The translations under genes and the position numbers were made by a program. From Streptomyces sp. H39-S7 (GTDB lineage: Bacteria; Actinomycetota; Actinomycetes; Streptomycetales; Streptomycetaceae), in contig NZ_JAPVLU010000032.1 in assembly GCF_027158205.1 (NCBI RefSeq), forward strand, positions 24,754 through 88,753: 64,000 nt of DNA, written 5' to 3'. The notes below the pieces were generated by a model that ran no database searches, had not been told where the DNA came from, and was given only the letters and a program-made list of their open reading frames with translations. This document shows, one piece after another, positions 13,211 to 20,816 of this stretch (positions within the stretch are counted from its first letter, which is position 1; every line of letters starts with the position of its first letter).

Positions 13211-14457
13211 CGTGCCCCCTCGTACCGGCCGAGGATGGTGACCGCGTTGTTGCCGCCGAAGGCCAGTCCGTTGTTCTGGACGATCCGCAGATCGGCCTCG
13301 ACGGCCTGGTTCGGTACGCAGTCGACCTCGCACTCCGGGTCGGTGGTCACATGGTTGATGGTGGGCGGGATGAACCGGTGCACGATCGCCAGCGAGCACG
13401 CGATGGCCGCCAGCGCGCTCGCGGCACCCATGGTGTGACCGAGCATGGACTTGATGGAGATGGTGCGGGGCGGACCATCGCCGTAGACCTCACGGATCGC
13501 ACGGGCCTCGGTGATGTCGTTGGCCTTGGTGCCGGTGCCGTGCGCCGAGATCAGGTCGACCTCCGACGGCTTGATGCCCGCGTTCGCCAGGGCGAGCTCC
13601 ATGCAGCGCGCGACACTGGCCTGGTTGGGCGCCACCTGGTGGTAGGCATCGCAGTTGAGCCCGTAGCCGAGCACCTCGGCGTAGATCCTGGCCCCCCGGG
13701 CCAGTGCCGAGTCCAGGCTCTCCAGGACCAGGACACCGGCGCCCTCACCGGTGAGGATGCCCTTGCGGTCGACGTCGAAGGGCTGGCAGAGCTCCGGCGC
13801 GATGGTGCCGAGCCGGTAGAACCCGGCGAAGGTCTTGCGGCACATGGCGTCGGCGCCACCGCACAGGGCGAAGTCCACCTCGCCGGTGCGGACCGCGTCG
13901 AAGCCGTAGCCGATGGCGTAGTTCCCGGCGGCACACGCGGTCGGGATCGTCACCGCCTCGACGTCCGTCAGCCCGAGTTCATGGGCCACCGCCGCCGACA
14001 GCCGGCCGGCCCTGACCCGACGGGCGATCCTGGAGTCCATCTGTTCCGGCCCGAACCTGATCTGGCTCTCCACCAGTTGGTCCAGGTCGAAGGACTCCCC
14101 GTCGGTGGTGCCGATGGAGATCAGGCCGCGCTGCTCGCGCAGTGTCTCCACGTCGAGGTTCGCGTCCTCGATCGCCATCCGGGCTGCCGCGACCGAGAAC
14201 TGGCTGGCCCGGCCGAGTTCGTCCACATCGAGCGTGCGGATCCACCGCTCCGGCTGGAAGTCCACGATCTCGCACCCGTTGGCGTGCGCGAACCCCTTGG
14301 TGTCGAAGGCCGTGATCGGCTTCGCACCGCTCCGCCCGGAGCGCAGCCCCTCGGCGAATTCGGCGGCGCCCACTCCGATGCTGGAGAAGACCCCGAACCC
14401 GGTCAGAACCACCCTGTGAGCTGTTGTACTCGAACCATTACCTGCGAGAGTCGTCAT
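13207..14457 (-). CDS. Ketosynthase with intact Cys-His-His triad (KS-A)
   Basis: This 416-residue KAS II-like condensing enzyme has the nucleophile in PTACAAGNYAIG and the two histidines in AHGTGTKAND and KSMLGHTMGAAS, ending with the GLAFGGNNA loop. It follows ACP-B by about 40 bp on the minus strand and is the first of seven genes chained by 1-4 nt overlaps (13.2 to 8.2 kb). It is a likely main elongation KS for the polyene chain. The ATG at 14457 has only a weak GGGGAT upstream, so translation may be partly coupled to the ACP. Confidence 0.92.
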   Translation of the reverse strand: MTTLAGNGSSTTAHRVVLTGFGVFSSIGVGAAEFAEGLRSGRSGAKPITAFDTKGFAHANGCEIVDFQPERWIRTLDVDELGRASQFSVAAARMAIEDANLDVETLREQRGLISIGTTDGESFDLDQLVESQIRFGPEQMDSRIARRVRAGRLSAAVAHELGLTDVEAVTIPTACAAGNYAIGYGFDAVRTGEVDFALCGGADAMCRKTFAGFYRLGTIAPELCQPFDVDRKGILTGEGAGVLVLESLDSALARGARIYAEVLGYGLNCDAYHQVAPNQASVARCMELALANAGIKPSEVDLISAHGTGTKANDITEARAIREVYGDGPPRTISIKSMLGHTMGAASALAAIACSLAIVHRFIPPTINHVTTDPECEVDCVPNQAVEADLRIVQNNGLAFGGNNAVTILGRYEGAR

Positions 14458-14497
14458 CGAATCCCCAACCAGTCTCGGCCTGGACAGCGAACGGGAA

Positions 14498-14749
14498 CTA
14501 CCGGGCAGCGGACTCGCCGACGACCTCGTAGACGCCCTGGAGGTTCACCATGCGGGCGAGCTCGGACTGGTCGATGACCAACTTGAACTCCTTCTCCAGC
14601 GAGGCCAGGATCTCGATCGCGCGCAGCGAGTCGGCGTCGTGGTCCTCGCGGAAGAGGCTGGTCTCGGTTACCTCGTCCTCCTCGAGCTCCAGGATTTCGC
14701 AGACGATTTCCTTGATCGTCGCAGCGCGTTCTTCGGTGACAGCAGTCAT
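14498..14749 (-). CDS. Acyl carrier protein (ACP-B)
   Basis: This small acidic four-helix carrier has about 83 residues and the motif HDADSLRAIEIL; its serine takes the phosphopantetheine arm. I chose ATG 14749 (TAVTEERAATIKE) with GAAGGG upstream. An ATG twelve codons earlier would add MRITTFVKGFIT, which is not carrier-like. It is the first gene of the long minus-strand transcription unit, and the 17-bp box at 14902-14918 lies about 150 bp upstream. It is the probable partner of the KS gene immediately downstream. Confidence 0.9.
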   Translation of the reverse strand: MTAVTEERAATIKEIVCEILELEEDEVTETSLFREDHDADSLRAIEILASLEKEFKLVIDQSELARMVNLQGVYEVVGESAAR

Positions 14750-14901
14750 GGTGATGAAACCCTTCACGAATGTGGTTATCCGCATGCTCCGCCCACGAGG
14801 CGGAAAGCGGGATGTGGGTAATTGGCGGATCGCTATTCATCCGGCGAGCCGCACCCGGTAAGCAGTAAAACATCTGAGGGAGACCGGAATTATCCTGCCG
14901 T

Positions 14902-14918
14902 CAGGAAGATGCCAACCC
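14902..14918 (-). promoter_or_regulatory. 17-bp promoter-like box, copy A (upstream of ACP-B operon)
   Basis: On the minus strand the box reads GGGTTGGCATCTTCCTG. An identical 17-mer is found at 16776-16792. Both copies point toward a minus-strand gene and lie 150-170 bp before its start codon. Copy A is followed by GGATAAT at a distance suitable for a -10 element. TTGGCA may act as a -35 or as an activator site. It sits in the 192-bp gap between the thioesterase stop and ACP-B. Confidence 0.6.
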
Positions 14919-14941
14919 CGGACGGAGCGGAACCGGCCGGA

Positions 14942-15691
14942 TCAGCCGAGTCGGCCGGCGAGGTCCTCGATCAGCGCTGCCTGTTCGGGGACGAGATAGA
15001 AATGTCCCCCGGGAATCACCCGCAGCGCGAAACCGCCGGTGGCGACCTCCGACCAGAGGGCCATGTCGGACACCGTCACATTGGGGTCGTCGTCGCCCAG
15101 GTAACCCACGACCGGACACCCGACGGGTGTGGCGGACGACGCGCGGTAGGTCCCGGCCACCCGGAAGTCCGACCTGATCGCGGGCAGTACCAGCTCCCGC
15201 AGATCGGGGTCGTCCAGGAGCGCCGCGTCCGCGCCCCCCAGCCGGCGGACCTCGGCGACCAGCGCCGCGTCGTCCCGCAGATGGACGTCCTTGGGCGTGA
15301 CCCGGTGCGGTGCCTCGCGGCCCGAGACGTAGAGGCCGGCGAGCCGGACGCCGTGCCGGCTCTCCAACCGCAGCGCCACCTCGTACGCCAGCGAGGCGCC
15401 CATGCTGTGGCCGAACAGGGCCAGGGGCGTATCGAGCAGGGGCAACAGGGCCTCGCTGACCGCGTCCGCGAGCTCTTCCATGGTGTCCACGCACGGTTCG
15501 GCGATGCGGTCCTGGCGCCCCGGGTAGCGGGTGGCCACCACCTCGACGTCATCGCCGAAGGCACCGCCCCAGGTGTGGAAGAACGTCGCGGCCCCACCCG
15601 CGTGCGGCAGGCAGACCAGCCGCAGCCGCGGTTCCACCGCGGTCGCGTGCCGTCGGAACCAGCGGGCGGCGGTGCTGCCGGCGACCGTCAC
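14942..15691 (-). CDS. Type II thioesterase (RifR/GrsT family)
   Basis: The 249-residue alpha/beta hydrolase has the type II TE hallmarks: CLPHAGGAATFF near the start, FGHSMGA as nucleophile motif, the acid in GDDDPNV and the His in GGHFYLV. These enzymes hydrolyse mis-primed or stalled acyl groups from carrier domains of NRPS and PKS lines. Start GTG 15691 overlaps the acyltransferase stop as GTGA, so the two genes are translationally coupled. Their transcript appears to end at the gap that holds box A. Confidence 0.9.
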   Translation of the reverse strand: MTVAGSTAARWFRRHATAVEPRLRLVCLPHAGGAATFFHTWGGAFGDDVEVVATRYPGRQDRIAEPCVDTMEELADAVSEALLPLLDTPLALFGHSMGASLAYEVALRLESRHGVRLAGLYVSGREAPHRVTPKDVHLRDDAALVAEVRRLGGADAALLDDPDLRELVLPAIRSDFRVAGTYRASSATPVGCPVVGYLGDDDPNVTVSDMALWSEVATGGFALRVIPGGHFYLVPEQAALIEDLAGRLG

Positions 15692-16608
15692 CGTGCGGCC
15701 CCCGCACGGTCCGGAGGCCCGGTCACGACGTCGGGGACGATCCGCCGGATCATGCCGGACAGCGTGCGGCCGGCGCCCAGTTCCACGAGGCGGCGGCAGC
15801 CGAGCGGGCCGGTGAGGGTCCGTACGCTCTCCTCCCACAGCACCGGTTGCGTCAGCTGGCGGGTGGACAGTTCGGCCCAGTCGTCCTCGCCGGAGTGCGG
15901 CGCGGCGTCCACATTGGCCACGACCGGCAGATGCCGGGGTGCGAACGACACCGTCTTGAGCACCTCGCGGAGCCGGTCCGCCGCGGTGGCCATGAAAGGG
16001 CTGTGGAAGGCGCCGCCCACCGCGACGCGGATCAGCTTGGCGCCGATGCGCGGGCTCTCCGCCGCGGCCCGCTCGACTCCCTCCTCCGAACCGGAGACCA
16101 CGACCTGACCGGGTGCGTTGAGATTGGCCACCCACAGCGGGAATCCCGCCTCGCGCACCTCGCGGACGAGGTCCTCCACTTCCGTGCGGGCCGCACCGAC
16201 GAGCACCCCCATGGTGCCGCTCCTGAGCTCCGCCGCTTCGCGCATGGCCTGCCCCCGCGCGGCGACCAGCACGGCCGCGTCGCGCAGCGTCAGCGCCCCG
16301 GCGGCCACCAGCGCGGTGTACTCGCCCAGGCTGTGGCCCGCGCAGGCGACGACCTCGTCGGTCCAGCCGAGCCGGACGGCCTCGCGGTGCGCCATGACCG
16401 CCACGGTGAAGACCGCCAGCTGAGCCAGGTCGGTACGGCGCAGCCGCTCGGCGGGGGCGCTCAGGATCAGCTCCTCGATGTCCTGGCCCGTACAGTCCGA
16501 GACCTCCCGGACGACCGGCCAGGCCGCGGTGTCCCGCCAGTACTCGCCCATTCCCTGGTGCTGTGTCCCCTGCCCGGGGAACACCAGGCCGATCGGTCCC
16601 GATCCCAA
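15688..16608 (-). CDS. Malonyl-CoA:ACP acyltransferase (FabD-like)
   Basis: The product of about 306 residues contains LVFPGQGTQHQGMG, the nucleophile motif GHSLGEYTAL and the GAFHSPFM motif typical of malonyl-specific acyltransferases. It would load malonyl onto the cluster ACPs. Many type II PKSs borrow this enzyme from fatty acid synthesis, so a dedicated copy is notable. No ATG fits the family start. I chose TTG 16608 because AGGAGAGG lies 8 nt upstream and it puts FPGQG at the usual distance from the N-terminus. It heads a two-gene unit with the type II thioesterase. Confidence 0.88.
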   Translation of the reverse strand: MGSGPIGLVFPGQGTQHQGMGEYWRDTAAWPVVREVSDCTGQDIEELILSAPAERLRRTDLAQLAVFTVAVMAHREAVRLGWTDEVVACAGHSLGEYTALVAAGALTLRDAAVLVAARGQAMREAAELRSGTMGVLVGAARTEVEDLVREVREAGFPLWVANLNAPGQVVVSGSEEGVERAAAESPRIGAKLIRVAVGGAFHSPFMATAADRLREVLKTVSFAPRHLPVVANVDAAPHSGEDDWAELSTRQLTQPVLWEESVRTLTGPLGCRRLVELGAGRTLSGMIRRIVPDVVTGPPDRAGAAR

Positions 16609-16775
16609 GAATCTGCCTCTCCTGAAATGTTCTGCCCCCCATGTCCGGCTGTTGTGCTCCGGCGGCACGCTCGGGGGAACGCGGCCGCCGGAGAGAGAAT
16701 TCATCCGGACGTTCACACGGAAGAATTCCCGACACTTATTACGGAGCCGGCTCGATCGGCGGGCAATACCCGTTA

Positions 16776-16792
16776 CAGGAAGATGCCAACCC
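16776..16792 (-). promoter_or_regulatory. 17-bp promoter-like box, copy B (upstream of acyltransferase)
   Basis: This is an exact second copy of GGGTTGGCATCTTCCTG on the minus strand, about 168 bp before the acyltransferase start. The following bases differ from copy A but keep a GG-TA-rich stretch (GGGTATTG) at the same spacing. Shared regulation of the two minus-strand units is likely. Confidence 0.6.
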
Positions 16793-16889
16793 GGCCGGCA
16801 GAAATGCCGGAGCCTGCGACCGGCCCAATGGCAGGAGAGTGACACGCCGCCCGGCCTCGCGCCCCGGGAACGCGCTCGCGCGGTTCGTG

Positions 16890-16907
16890 ATGTCACCTTG
16901 GTGACAT
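16890..16907. promoter_or_regulatory. Perfect 18-bp palindromic operator candidate
   Basis: ATGTCACC, two T residues, then GGTGACAT form a perfect inverted repeat with 8-bp arms. It lies in the divergent region, about 42 bp before the proposed GTG of the phosphopantetheinyl transferase. The size fits a dimeric helix-turn-helix regulator. No regulator gene for it is visible near the cluster in this window. Confidence 0.6.
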
Positions 16908-16948
16908 TTCCGGGAAGGGGCGCGGTCCTGCCCGTACGTTTCTCCGCC

Positions 16949-17725
16949 GTGAGCCACCCACCAGTCGCAGTCCGCCGAGAACCGCCCGTTTCCGACCGAC
17001 TGCCGTCCGGAGCGACGGTCACCGGGACGTCCGGCGCGACGGCCGTGTGGTGGTGGCCGATCGGCGGCGCCGCCGGTCCTGCCGATCTCGCACTGCTCCG
17101 ACCGTCCGATCACGAACGGCTCGCGCGCATCAGGACCCCGGCCCGCGCCGCGGAGTTCATCATCTCGCGGGCGCGCATCCGTACGATCCTGTCCGAGGTG
17201 CTGGACGTCCCTCCGGACGTCATCGAACTGGGGCGGCGGCGCTGCCCGTGCTGTGCCGATCCGGACCACGGGCCGCCGACGGTGCTCCAGCCGCCCACAT
17301 CCCGGTGGATCGGCATCTCGCACACCGAGGGGTGCGGCCTGCTCGCGGTCTCCGACGCCCCGGTCGGCGTCGACGTCGAGCGCGTCCGCGCCGTGCGCAC
17401 CGACGTTCTGGCATCCGTGGTCCTCACCCGGTCCGAGGACGGCTATCTGCGCACCGTCCCGGAAGGCATCGCCAGGGAGCGGGCGTTCCTGCGGGTGTGG
17501 ACGCGCAAGGAAGCGGTGCTCAAGGCGGTGGGTATCGGCATCAGCACCGATCTCACGGTGATCGAGACGCATCCGCGCTCCGCCGGGACGGCCCGGGTCG
17601 TGGCGGGCCTGCCCGGTGCCCCGCACACGTGGTCGGTCTCGGACCTGTCGCTCCCCGGGCCCTGGGTGGCCTCCGTCGCCCGACACGACGGGCGGCCGGG
17701 CCCGGTGGAGCTGCGGCGGGCCTGA
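16949..17725 (+). CDS. Sfp-type 4'-phosphopantetheinyl transferase
   Basis: The protein of about 258 residues shows the two family signatures: GVDVERVR (Mg-binding acidic residues) and FLRVWTRKEAVLKAVGIG (W-x-x-K-E-A-x-x-K). An RRRCPCCADPDHGPP segment precedes them, as in actinobacterial members. It transfers the phosphopantetheine arm of CoA to carrier serines and would activate both ACPs and the NRPS PCPs. The start is uncertain: GTG 16949 gives a proline-rich N-terminus and has no close Shine-Dalgarno, while GTG 17045 is a shorter option. It diverges from the acyltransferase. Confidence 0.9.
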   Translation: MSHPPVAVRREPPVSDRLPSGATVTGTSGATAVWWWPIGGAAGPADLALLRPSDHERLARIRTPARAAEFIISRARIRTILSEVLDVPPDVIELGRRRCPCCADPDHGPPTVLQPPTSRWIGISHTEGCGLLAVSDAPVGVDVERVRAVRTDVLASVVLTRSEDGYLRTVPEGIARERAFLRVWTRKEAVLKAVGIGISTDLTVIETHPRSAGTARVVAGLPGAPHTWSVSDLSLPGPWVASVARHDGRPGPVELRRA

Positions 17726-17726
17726 T

Positions 17727-18614
17727 TCAGCGGGACAACGGCGTCCCGGCGTCCGGGATGGCGGCACCCGTTCCGCTGACGCGGATGCGGGAGTCGTCCT
17801 CGCGCAGTTCGACGGTGAGGACGCCGGGGCGGCCGAGGTCGTCGCCCTGGTGGAGGGTGAGGGTGGCGGGAGCGGTGACCAGGTGCTGGTCGCGGAGGTA
17901 CGCGCCCAGGGCCAGGGCGGCCGCGCCGGTGGCCGGGTCCTCGACGACTCCGCCGACCGGGAACGGGTCGCGGACGTGGAAGACGGAGTCCGAGGCGCGC
18001 CAGACCAGTTGGACGGTGGTGAGGTCGAGGCTGAGCATGAAGGCGGCCAGCCGGCCGAAGTCGTAGTCGAGCGCGGCCAGCCTTTCGCGGGTGGCGGCGG
18101 CGAGCACGAGGTGGCGGGCGCCGGCGTAGGCGATCCGCGGGGCGAAGGCCGGATCGAGGTCGGCGGCGGGCCAGCCGAGGGCATCGAGGGCCTCGGTGAC
18201 GACCGCCTCGGGGATCTCCTCGACCCGCGGTTCGACGCTGGTGAGCGTGGCGCGCAGGGCTCCCGACGCGTCCGCGGCGACCGTGACCGGGATCTCGCCC
18301 GCGGCGGTCGAGAACAGCAGGTCTCCGGAGCCGATGCGCTCGGCGAGAGCGACCGCCGTGGCGACCGTCGCGTGCCCGCAGAACGGTACTTCGGCCTTCG
18401 GGCTGAAGTACCGGACGGTCAGGTTGCGCCCTTCCGTGGCGGTGATGAAGGCCGTCTCCGAGTAGCCGACCTCGGCGGCGACCGCGAGCATCTCCGTCTC
18501 GGCGAGACCGGAGGCGTCCAGGACGACACCGGCCGGGTTGCCCCCGGCCGGGTCGTCGGAGAACGCGGTGTACCTGAGGACCTCGGTGCCATGAATCATC
18601 GTCATGACCTGCAT
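17727..18614 (-). CDS. PhzF-family isomerase/epimerase-like protein
   Basis: The 295-residue product has the two-lobed PhzF layout: the conserved Glu in SETAF near residue 50, then CGHATVATA, and EDPATGAAALALGAYL in the second half. PhzF proteins catalyse proton-transfer isomerisations on small metabolites; the substrate here is unknown. I chose ATG 18614 because AGGGTGG lies about 6 nt upstream; other ATG codons follow within six codons. It converges on the phosphopantetheinyl transferase with one base between the stops. Whether it belongs to the lipopeptide cluster is unclear; no phenazine genes are near. Confidence 0.85.
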   Translation of the reverse strand: MQVMTMIHGTEVLRYTAFSDDPAGGNPAGVVLDASGLAETEMLAVAAEVGYSETAFITATEGRNLTVRYFSPKAEVPFCGHATVATAVALAERIGSGDLLFSTAAGEIPVTVAADASGALRATLTSVEPRVEEIPEAVVTEALDALGWPAADLDPAFAPRIAYAGARHLVLAAATRERLAALDYDFGRLAAFMLSLDLTTVQLVWRASDSVFHVRDPFPVGGVVEDPATGAAALALGAYLRDQHLVTAPATLTLHQGDDLGRPGVLTVELREDDSRIRVSGTGAAIPDAGTPLSR

Positions 18615-18647
18615 CAACGTCCACCCTGGGCGCGGTGTTCCCCGTCC

Positions 18648-19562
18648 TCAGCCCACCAGCCGCAGGCGCAGCCGTACCAGCGTCGCCGGGTCCAGGCCGA
18701 GGCCGTCGGTCAGGAAGCGGCCGAAGGAACCGTAGTCGTGCGCCGCCTGGTCCCTGAAGGCGGCGAGGTACTCCGTCCTGACCTCCTGGAGCGGGATGAG
18801 GAGGTCGGGGTTCTGCATCAGGCCCAGCTGCCTGACCTGGTCGCGTACGGCTCGGTCGGCGGCGGCGCGCAGGTCGTTGGAGAGCAGGTAGTCGGCGGCG
18901 GTCGTGGAGTGCGGTACGCCGACGGCCCGCAGGACCGTGTCGATCAGCACGCCCGTACGGTCCTTGCCCGCCGTGCAGTGGACCACCACCGGGCCCGCCG
19001 GGTCGGCGATCCGGCGGATCGCGGCGCCGAGGGCGGCCCGGTTCGCCGCGGAGGTGACGAAGCCGCGGTAGGCGGTGCGCATCCGCTGCGCCGCCCGGTC
19101 CCCGCCGAGGGCCGCCTCCTGGGCGACGGGGTCGGCGCTGCCGACCACCTGGGCGATGAACAGGTACAGGCCGGTGTCGTCGACGGGGAGCGCGACCGGT
19201 ACCGGCCCGGCCGGGAGCCGGTCCGGACCGTCGGCGCGGACCTCCGAGGAGCTGCGCAGGTCGATGACGGCGCGCAGTCCGAGCGCGGCGAGGGCGGTGA
19301 CGCCGGCCGGCGGGAGCTTGGCCAGGCTCTCGGTCCGGTAGAGGGTGTCCCACCGGGTGGTGGCGCCGTCGTAGGTGCGGTAGCCGCCGGTGTCGCGGGC
19401 GTTGACGGTGCCGGGCACGGTGAGCACCCGGCTGTGCGCGGTGGCCCGGAGAACCGGGTGGGCCGCAGGGTCCGTCCCCGCCGCGCGGGCGGCGGGGACG
19501 AGCGGTCCTGCGAGGGCGAGTACGAGGGCGAGCGCTGTCGCGGCGCGTGCTCCGGTCCGCAT
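18648..19562 (-). CDS. Secreted tyrosine-protein phosphatase (dual-specificity type)
   Basis: The 304-residue protein begins with a Sec signal peptide (MRTGARAATALALVLALAGP, ending at an A-x-A near residue 28). The catalytic CX5R motif HCTAGKDRTG lies near residue 200, preceded by NARDTGGYRT and the acidic-loop region. This pattern matches Y_phosphatase3-type secreted phosphatases. It is expected to act outside the membrane on phosphotyrosine or phospholipid substrates. The ATG at 19562 follows AGGAAGGGA closely. It is probably monocistronic. Confidence 0.88.
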   Translation of the reverse strand: MRTGARAATALALVLALAGPLVPAARAAGTDPAAHPVLRATAHSRVLTVPGTVNARDTGGYRTYDGATTRWDTLYRTESLAKLPPAGVTALAALGLRAVIDLRSSSEVRADGPDRLPAGPVPVALPVDDTGLYLFIAQVVGSADPVAQEAALGGDRAAQRMRTAYRGFVTSAANRAALGAAIRRIADPAGPVVVHCTAGKDRTGVLIDTVLRAVGVPHSTTAADYLLSNDLRAAADRAVRDQVRQLGLMQNPDLLIPLQEVRTEYLAAFRDQAAHDYGSFGRFLTDGLGLDPATLVRLRLRLVG

Positions 19563-19625
19563 ACGGGGTCCCTTCCTGGTCGGGAGCGGGACCGTAGCGC
19601 GGGGATCTTGAGAGCGGAATGCCTG

Positions 19626-19644
19626 TGCTGACGAATAGTCAGCA
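19626..19644. repeat. 7-bp inverted repeat between SDR and phosphatase genes
   Basis: TGCTGAC and GTCAGCA flank a 5-nt spacer. It lies 18 bp after the SDR stop and 64 bp before the phosphatase start, on the same strand as both. There is no T-run, so it may be an operator rather than an intrinsic terminator. Confidence 0.45.
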
Positions 19645-19661
19645 ATGGGCCGCCCGGCGGC

Positions 19662-20420
19662 TCAGCCGCGCCCGATGTACGGCATCGTCGTCGCCATCAC
19701 CGTCGCGAACTGCACGTTCGCCTCCAGCGGCAGTTCGGCCATGTGCAGTACCGTGCGCGCCACGTCGGTCACGTCCATCACCGGTTCGACCGCCGTCGTG
19801 CCGTTGGCCTGCTGGATGCCGGTCGTCATCCGGGCGGTCATCTCGGTCGCCGCGTTGCCGATGTCGATCTGGCCGCAGGCGATCCGGTACGCGCGGCCGT
19901 CCAGGGACAGGGACTTCGTCAGACCCGTCATCGCGTGCTTGGTGGACGTGTACGCGACGCTGTCCGGGCGCGGGACATGCGCCGAGATCGAGCCGTTGTT
20001 GATGATCCGGCCGCCCTGCGGGTGCTGCGCCTTCATCGCCCGGAACGCCGCCTGCGCGCACAGGAACGCGCCGGTGAGGTTGACGTCGACGACCGAGCGC
20101 CACTGCTCGTACGTGAGGTCCTCCAGCGGCACCGGCGGCCCGAACATCCCGGCGTTGTTGAACAGCAGGCCGAGCGGCCCGAAGCTCGTCCGCACCGCTG
20201 TGAACAGCCGCTCGACGTCCTCCGGCCTGGTCACGTCCGCCGGTACGACGAGGGTCCGGCCCTCCGGGCCGCCCGCCAGCCGGGCCGTCTCCTCCAGCGC
20301 CTCCGGCCTGCGGCCCGCGAGCGCCACCGACCAGCCGGCCCCGGTCAGCGCCAGCGCCACCGCGCGTCCCACGCCGGATCCGGCGCCCGTCACCACTGCC
20401 ACCTTCTGGATCTCACTCAT
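19662..20420 (-). CDS. Short-chain dehydrogenase/reductase
   Basis: This 252-residue SDR has the cofactor motif GAGSGVGRA, NNAGMFG, catalytic Ser in NNGSISAH and YTSTKHA (Tyr, Lys). The arginine pair after the second strand (AGRRPEA) favours NADP(H). Start ATG 20420 lacks a strong Shine-Dalgarno. It is divergent from the pterin dehydratase with 75 bp between. The substrate is unknown; it is a generic actinobacterial oxidoreductase and not clearly part of the biosynthetic cluster. Confidence 0.88.
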   Translation of the reverse strand: MSEIQKVAVVTGAGSGVGRAVALALTGAGWSVALAGRRPEALEETARLAGGPEGRTLVVPADVTRPEDVERLFTAVRTSFGPLGLLFNNAGMFGPPVPLEDLTYEQWRSVVDVNLTGAFLCAQAAFRAMKAQHPQGGRIINNGSISAHVPRPDSVAYTSTKHAMTGLTKSLSLDGRAYRIACGQIDIGNAATEMTARMTTGIQQANGTTAVEPVMDVTDVARTVLHMAELPLEANVQFATVMATTMPYIGRG

Positions 20421-20495
20421 GGCATCGCAGGGTATGCGGTGGGAGGATGGAGATCAGCGCCGCCCCGAAGTGACAACCGTCCCGCAGGAGGCCAG

Positions 20496-20807
20496 ATGCC
20501 CGTCGTCGACCCGCTGTCCGACAAGGAGATCGCCGACCGGCTCGCGGAACTCCCGGGCTGGGCACTCTCCGCGGACGGTACCGCTCTCGTCCGCACCTAC
20601 CGGCTGGCGCACCTGCCCGCCGCGATCCTCGCGGTGCACATCGCGCAGGTGCAGTCCGAGCTGGACCACCACTCGGATCTCACCCTCGGCTACGACACGC
20701 TCGGCGTGTCGATCACCACGCACTCGGCCGGCGGCCGGCTGACGTCGAAGGACTTCGGCCTGGCCGCCCGTATCGCGGCCATCGCACCGGCCCACGGAGC
20801 CGAGTGA
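20496..20807 (+). CDS. 4a-hydroxytetrahydrobiopterin dehydratase (PCD/DCoH family)
   Basis: The 103-residue protein has the family signature LDHHSDLTLGYDTLGVSIT followed by LTSKDF. The enzyme dehydrates 4a-carbinolamine pterins during regeneration of the aromatic hydroxylase cofactor. The start is clear: GCAGGAGG lies 5-6 nt before ATG 20496. No aromatic amino acid hydroxylase is adjacent, so its role here may be general pterin recycling. Confidence 0.9.
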   Translation: MPVVDPLSDKEIADRLAELPGWALSADGTALVRTYRLAHLPAAILAVHIAQVQSELDHHSDLTLGYDTLGVSITTHSAGGRLTSKDFGLAARIAAIAPAHGAE

Positions 20808-20816
20808 GCGGAACGC

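Larger units (their letters stand above)
16609..16948. other. Divergent intergenic regulatory region (340 bp)
   Basis: This gap separates the minus-strand acyltransferase from the plus-strand phosphopantetheinyl transferase. It holds the ribosome binding site of the acyltransferase, box copy B (16776-16792) and a perfect palindrome (16890-16907). I see no small gene with a convincing ribosome binding site here. Confidence 0.7.

Noticed and set aside
17727..18614. Phenazine biosynthesis gene
   Set aside because: PhzF-family proteins are widespread outside phenazine pathways and no other phz gene is present.
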